Source of the DNA: Holophagaceae bacterium
GTDB lineage: Bacteria; Acidobacteriota; Holophagae; Holophagales; Holophagaceae
Direction: 5' to 3'
DNA: 64,000 nucleotides
NCBI GenBank assembly: GCA_016720465.1
Contig: JADKKO010000004.1
Span: 310,001 to 374,000, forward strand
Position numbers and translations under genes: made by a program. Below are positions 60,431 to 64,000 of the stretch, piece by piece (within the stretch, counting starts at the first letter, position 1; the number at the start of each line of letters is the position of its first letter). The notes under the pieces were generated by a model. The model was given only the letters and a program-made list of their open reading frames with translations. It made no database searches and was not told the DNA's origin.

Positions 60431-63400
60431 GGTTGGGCTCCGGGGCGGCCGACGAAGGTCGCGCCATGTTTTCCAGTTTGCGCGCCTCTGGGGTCCGGCC
60501 GAAGGAGGCGAGCTGAGCTTCGTTCAGATCCTCGCGCACTTTCGCGTAGAGAACCTGCGCCTGGCCAAGAGCCTGAGCCGACTCCTTCCGGTTGCCCCGG
60601 CGTTCAAGAATCCTGGCCAGAAGGAGATGCAGCCGGAATGCCCCACCGTAGGCGCCCGCCGAAGCAAGCACTCTCAAGCCGCTTCGGAGGCTTGCTTCGG
60701 CGGCGGCCGGGTCATTCCGGGCCAACTCGACTCCCGCCAGGGCCTCGGAGCATCGCAATCGAAGCAGCAGCTCCCCCAAGCGGTCCGCCTCCTGGCGCAC
60801 GGTCCGGAGCTCCCGAAGCGCCCCCGCCAGATCGCCCCCGGCTGCCATAGCCTTTCCATTGCCGAGGCGGGCCGCCAGGGCCCGGTTGGTCCCATGGGCG
60901 GCTTCCGCTTCCTGGATCGCCCCGGTGAAGGCCGCCTTGGCCTCCCGGGCGCGGCCGCCTTGGAGCCGCATCTCCCCGCGGACAATCAGGAGGGTGGCCT
61001 TCTGCTCATGGTTCATCCTGGGTCCGAGCCTTCGTTCGGTCTCCGAAAGCAGCGCTTCGGCTTCCGGCAGCATCCCCAACTCCACAAGGGCGCCGGCCTT
61101 CAGCAGGGAGAACTCCGCGACTCCACGCTCATCGCGCAGCTTTTCGAGCACGCCCAGGGCCTGGTCGAACGACCTGACCGCCGCTCCATACCTGCCCTGG
61201 CACTGCTCCGCGAGTCCCAGGTAGCCCTGGGACATCGCGATGGCGCTCTTGGAATCCTCGTTCCGGCTCTCCCCGAGCGCTTCGACGAAGGATTTCACGG
61301 CGCCGTCCCAGGGTCCCTGGGCCAGTTGGACGAGGCCGATGCTCTGCGTGACCAGCATGCCGCCGGTGTGGTCCCCGCCGGCCCGGTAGAGGCGCAAGGC
61401 CTCCTGGAAATAGACCAGGGCATTCCCGTAATCCGCCAGCAGGTAATAGGCATATCCGACATTGTTGTGGCTCTTCGCGAGGGATCTCTGGTCCCCGAGC
61501 GTGCGACGGACCTGGAGCGCGGCGCGGTAATGGGTCAAGGCTTCTGAATAGCGGCCCTGCTCCTCCTCCAGGCTGCCGAAGGCGTCCTGGAGTTCGGCGA
61601 TTCCAGACCGGTTTCCGATCTCCTCCAGAATCAAAAGCGCGGAGCGAAGGCTGGCGAGGGCCATTTTGTATTCCCCGCGGATCATGCGGACGGTCGCGAG
61701 ATTCTTCAGGCTCGTGGCCGTGCCCCGTGCATCTCCGATGCGTTTGCGCAGCGCGGCGGCCTTCTCGTAGTTTTCGATGGCGAGATCCAGGTCGCCCATC
61801 TGCTGGTAGGCCACGCCGAAGGCATTGAAGATATCGGCCTGCCCTTGCTCATTGCGGAGCTTGCTCTGGATGACCAGGGCCCGGACCAGGTAGTCCTCCA
61901 CCGCGCGCCTGGGATCGCCCGCCATGACGGTGTACTTGGCCAGATGGAACCAGGCCCGCGGGTGGTTGGGGTCCGCCTTCAGGACCTCCTGGAGCGTGGT
62001 GGCCGCAGGCCCCATTTTTCCTTGGTCGGCGAAGGCCTGGGCCAGGGCGATCCGGCCTTCCATGTCATTGGGATACTGGCGGACCAGTTCTTGAAGGACC
62101 TTGCTCGCACCTTCCGGGTCTCCTACCAGCATCGCCTTGCGCGCTTTCGCCTCGAACGCGATCCGTCCCGAGTCCGTCCCGAGCGTCGCCACCGCACGCT
62201 GGGCTGCTTCCAGCGCCTTGTCGTCGAGGCCCTGGCTTTCATAGGCCTCCGTCAGCCTGACCCAGGCGGCGGTGAAGGACGGCGCTTCGGCGGCGGCCTT
62301 CTCAAGCAAAGGAGTCGCAAGCAGGGAATCGCCCCTGAGGAGCTGGGCCACGCCGGCGGAATAGTTCTGAAGGGCCGCGGCCGGAACTTGGGGCTGCCTG
62401 GCGGCCCTCCTGGGAGCGGCCACTTCGAGGCCGCGGCGGATCTCCGCGCTCAGGGAGGCTACCAGCCCGGTCAATCCGTCCGTGCCTTTGGATTCTGCCT
62501 GGGCGCTGACCGTCCGGGTTCCGGCCGCATCGGCGCCCGGAACCGTGAGGCTCAGATCCACGCGGAGCCGTCCATCCAGAATCCTGATGCGCCCGCTGAT
62601 GAGGCGATCCGCGTCCAGCAGTTCCCCCAGTTGTTTCAGCTCCCGGGGACCCAGGGAATTGGGCTGGAGCTGCAGATCGTCGATGGTCCTGAACACGCGC
62701 ATGCTGTCCACCACGCCCAAGGCCGGATTCTCCGCCAAGGAGGCCGAGACCAGTTCGGGAACGCCCCGGGCGGTCCAGGCCAAGTCAGATTGGTTCGTCT
62801 CTTCCACAAACGGGAGGACCGCCACATTCATCCGCTGCGAGGCTGCCGCTGCGCCGGACCTGGATCGGTAGGCAAGGACTCCGGCCCATCCCACCGCCAA
62901 ACCCGCTGCCACGGAAGCCCCCAGAAGGATTTTTTTCGCGAGGGATCTTTTCGCTGCGGGCCGGCCTAGATCCTCCAGCAGGGCCTGAGCGCTCGGGTAG
63001 CGCCGGTTCCGGTTCCGTTCGAGGCAGCGGGAGATGATCGCCTGGACCTGGCGCGGCGCTTCGAAGCCGACCTCCTTGAGCGTCCTCGGGCTGCCCGTGA
63101 TCCGCTGTCCGATCGTTTCCGAATAGGTTCCTCCCGGGAAGGGCAGGTGGCCGCTGAGCATCTCGAAGTAGATGATGCCGAGCGCGAATAGGTCGCTCCG
63201 CGCGTCCACCGCTTCTCCCCTCGCCTGCTCCGGGGAGAGGTAGTCGGGTGTGCCCATGATGGGACCACGGCGGTCCGGATCGGCGAGGCCTGGTCCCACC
63301 GAACCAAGGGACTGCGCGATTCCGAAATCCGTGATGAACGCCTCGCCCGATTCATTCACCAGGATGTTCGCGGGCTTGAGGTCCTGGTGGAGCACACCCT

Positions 63401-63875
63401 TGTGGTGCGCTTCCCCCACCGCTCCGGCGAGCTGTTTGAAAATCGCCGTCGCCCTGCTCAATTCGATCGGCCCGTCCTGTTCAAGGATTTCCCGAAGGGA
63501 CCGGCCCGGCACGTAATCCATGGTGATGAATGCGATTCCTTCATGCACGCCGATATCGTGGATCCGCACCACATTCCGGTGGGTGACCTGCCGGGCGAGG
63601 ACCAGCTCGTTCCTGAACCGCTCCAGCAGGCGAGGGTCCGCGGCTGATTCCGGGCGCATGGTCTTGAGGGCGATTTCGATATCAAGCTCTTCGTCCTTGG
63701 CCCGGAAGACGACCCCCATTCCCCCGATGCCCAGCATCCCGAGGATGCGGTACCGGCCTGCGAGGAGGGTTCCCTGGGGCAGTACGCGCAAGGCGTCCGT
63801 GCTCGTCCGGGTCTCGCCCGGCCTGGACGGATCCCCGGCGGGACCGGCCTGCCTCGGACTGCCTTCATCCATCAT
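60423..63875 (-). CDS. Ser/Thr protein kinase with membrane helix and TPR sensor part
   Basis: 1150 residues from the ATG at 63875 (GGAAGG upstream); a GTG at 63917 would add 14 residues but has no ribosome site. Kinase domain about 40-305: Gly loop GIGGMGVVFRAKD, Lys71, catalytic loop VLHQDLKPANILVN (His-Gln-Asp instead of His-Arg-Asp) and DFGIA. A membrane helix (LLGASVAAGLAVGWAGVLAY, about 320) is followed by a TolB/FlgO-like segment (VAVLPFVEETNQSDLAWTAR) and about 12 TPR repeats up to the C-terminus. It likely senses a periplasmic or cell-surface signal and acts with the overlapping histidine kinase. Confidence 0.92.
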   Translation of the reverse strand: MMDEGSPRQAGPAGDPSRPGETRTSTDALRVLPQGTLLAGRYRILGMLGIGGMGVVFRAKDEELDIEIALKTMRPESAADPRLLERFRNELVLARQVTHRNVVRIHDIGVHEGIAFITMDYVPGRSLREILEQDGPIELSRATAIFKQLAGAVGEAHHKGVLHQDLKPANILVNESGEAFITDFGIAQSLGSVGPGLADPDRRGPIMGTPDYLSPEQARGEAVDARSDLFALGIIYFEMLSGHLPFPGGTYSETIGQRITGSPRTLKEVGFEAPRQVQAIISRCLERNRNRRYPSAQALLEDLGRPAAKRSLAKKILLGASVAAGLAVGWAGVLAYRSRSGAAAASQRMNVAVLPFVEETNQSDLAWTARGVPELVSASLAENPALGVVDSMRVFRTIDDLQLQPNSLGPRELKQLGELLDADRLISGRIRILDGRLRVDLSLTVPGADAAGTRTVSAQAESKGTDGLTGLVASLSAEIRRGLEVAAPRRAARQPQVPAAALQNYSAGVAQLLRGDSLLATPLLEKAAAEAPSFTAAWVRLTEAYESQGLDDKALEAAQRAVATLGTDSGRIAFEAKARKAMLVGDPEGASKVLQELVRQYPNDMEGRIALAQAFADQGKMGPAATTLQEVLKADPNHPRAWFHLAKYTVMAGDPRRAVEDYLVRALVIQSKLRNEQGQADIFNAFGVAYQQMGDLDLAIENYEKAAALRKRIGDARGTATSLKNLATVRMIRGEYKMALASLRSALLILEEIGNRSGIAELQDAFGSLEEEQGRYSEALTHYRAALQVRRTLGDQRSLAKSHNNVGYAYYLLADYGNALVYFQEALRLYRAGGDHTGGMLVTQSIGLVQLAQGPWDGAVKSFVEALGESRNEDSKSAIAMSQGYLGLAEQCQGRYGAAVRSFDQALGVLEKLRDERGVAEFSLLKAGALVELGMLPEAEALLSETERRLGPRMNHEQKATLLIVRGEMRLQGGRAREAKAAFTGAIQEAEAAHGTNRALAARLGNGKAMAAGGDLAGALRELRTVRQEADRLGELLLRLRCSEALAGVELARNDPAAAEASLRSGLRVLASAGAYGGAFRLHLLLARILERRGNRKESAQALGQAQVLYAKVREDLNEAQLASFGRTPEARKLENMARPSSAAPEPNRE

Positions 63876-64000
63876 GGGCGGCCCTTCCCCCAAAACGCCT
63901 GGACCATTTCGTGCCACGCATTTTTCAAGATATGCCTTCCCTCGCCTGCCGCATCGTTTTGCGCCGGTCCATAGGATGCCTCCATCCGCGCGCAGGAATC

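Overview
The window is GC-rich DNA from a diderm, probably anaerobic or facultatively anaerobic heterotroph. The best guess is an acidobacterium of the Holophaga/Geothrix type. The guess rests on an Oar-like TonB-dependent receptor with an N-terminal carboxypeptidase-regulatory domain, a large Ser/Thr kinase-TPR protein, a DUF1800/DUF1501 pair, many two-component genes and the gene style overall. No rRNA gene is present to confirm it.

Left part (1-22 kb) is mixed housekeeping and signalling. It holds two paralogous REC-EAL regulators (one cut by the window edge) around a small secreted protein with a good sigma-54 promoter, a TPR protein, a sigma-54-dependent response regulator, tRNA-Phe with a long palindromic terminator, a pyrimidine-nucleoside phosphorylase, the TonB-dependent receptor, a LytS/LytTR pair, a TonB-C-like protein, a glutathione peroxidase, envelope proteins, a PafA-like phosphatase, a barnase/barstar pair, a nucleotidyltransferase gene reduced by an internal deletion, ThiG, an RBBP9-like hydrolase and the DUF1800/DUF1501 pair.

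Middle part: a lysine riboswitch (about 23.56-23.73 kb) heads a tightly overlapping operon for lysine/diaminopimelate synthesis: M20 deacylase (DapE-like), asd, lysC, dapB, dapA, dapD, aminotransferase (DapC-like) and a LysA-like decarboxylase with an unusual active-site motif. After an unknown membrane protein comes the kdp potassium-uptake operon on the minus strand. Read in its own direction it is porin, 59-aa membrane protein, kdpF, kdpA, kdpB, kdpC, kdpD, kdpE.

Right part (43-56 kb) is an anaerobic aromatic-acid module. It holds a family I CoA-transferase, an SDR dehydrogenase, a double-GNAT protein, 6-oxocyclohex-1-ene-1-carbonyl-CoA hydrolase (oah/bamA), the four subunits of an ATP-dependent class I benzoyl-CoA reductase in the order bcrC-B-A-D, and the three subunits of 4-hydroxybenzoyl-CoA reductase in the order hcrC-A-B. 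Together these would dehydroxylate 4-hydroxybenzoyl-CoA, reduce the benzoyl-CoA ring and open the ring. Dienoyl-CoA hydratase (dch), 6-hydroxycyclohexenoyl-CoA dehydrogenase (had), ferredoxin and an obvious aryl-CoA ligase are absent here. A very G-rich stretch with runs of 11 and 13 G separates bcrD from hcrC.

The last 8 kb is on the minus strand: a secreted subtilase with SLH-like repeats, preceded by an overlapping three-gene unit of a Ser/Thr kinase-TPR receptor, a soluble NarL-type histidine kinase and a NarL-type response regulator.
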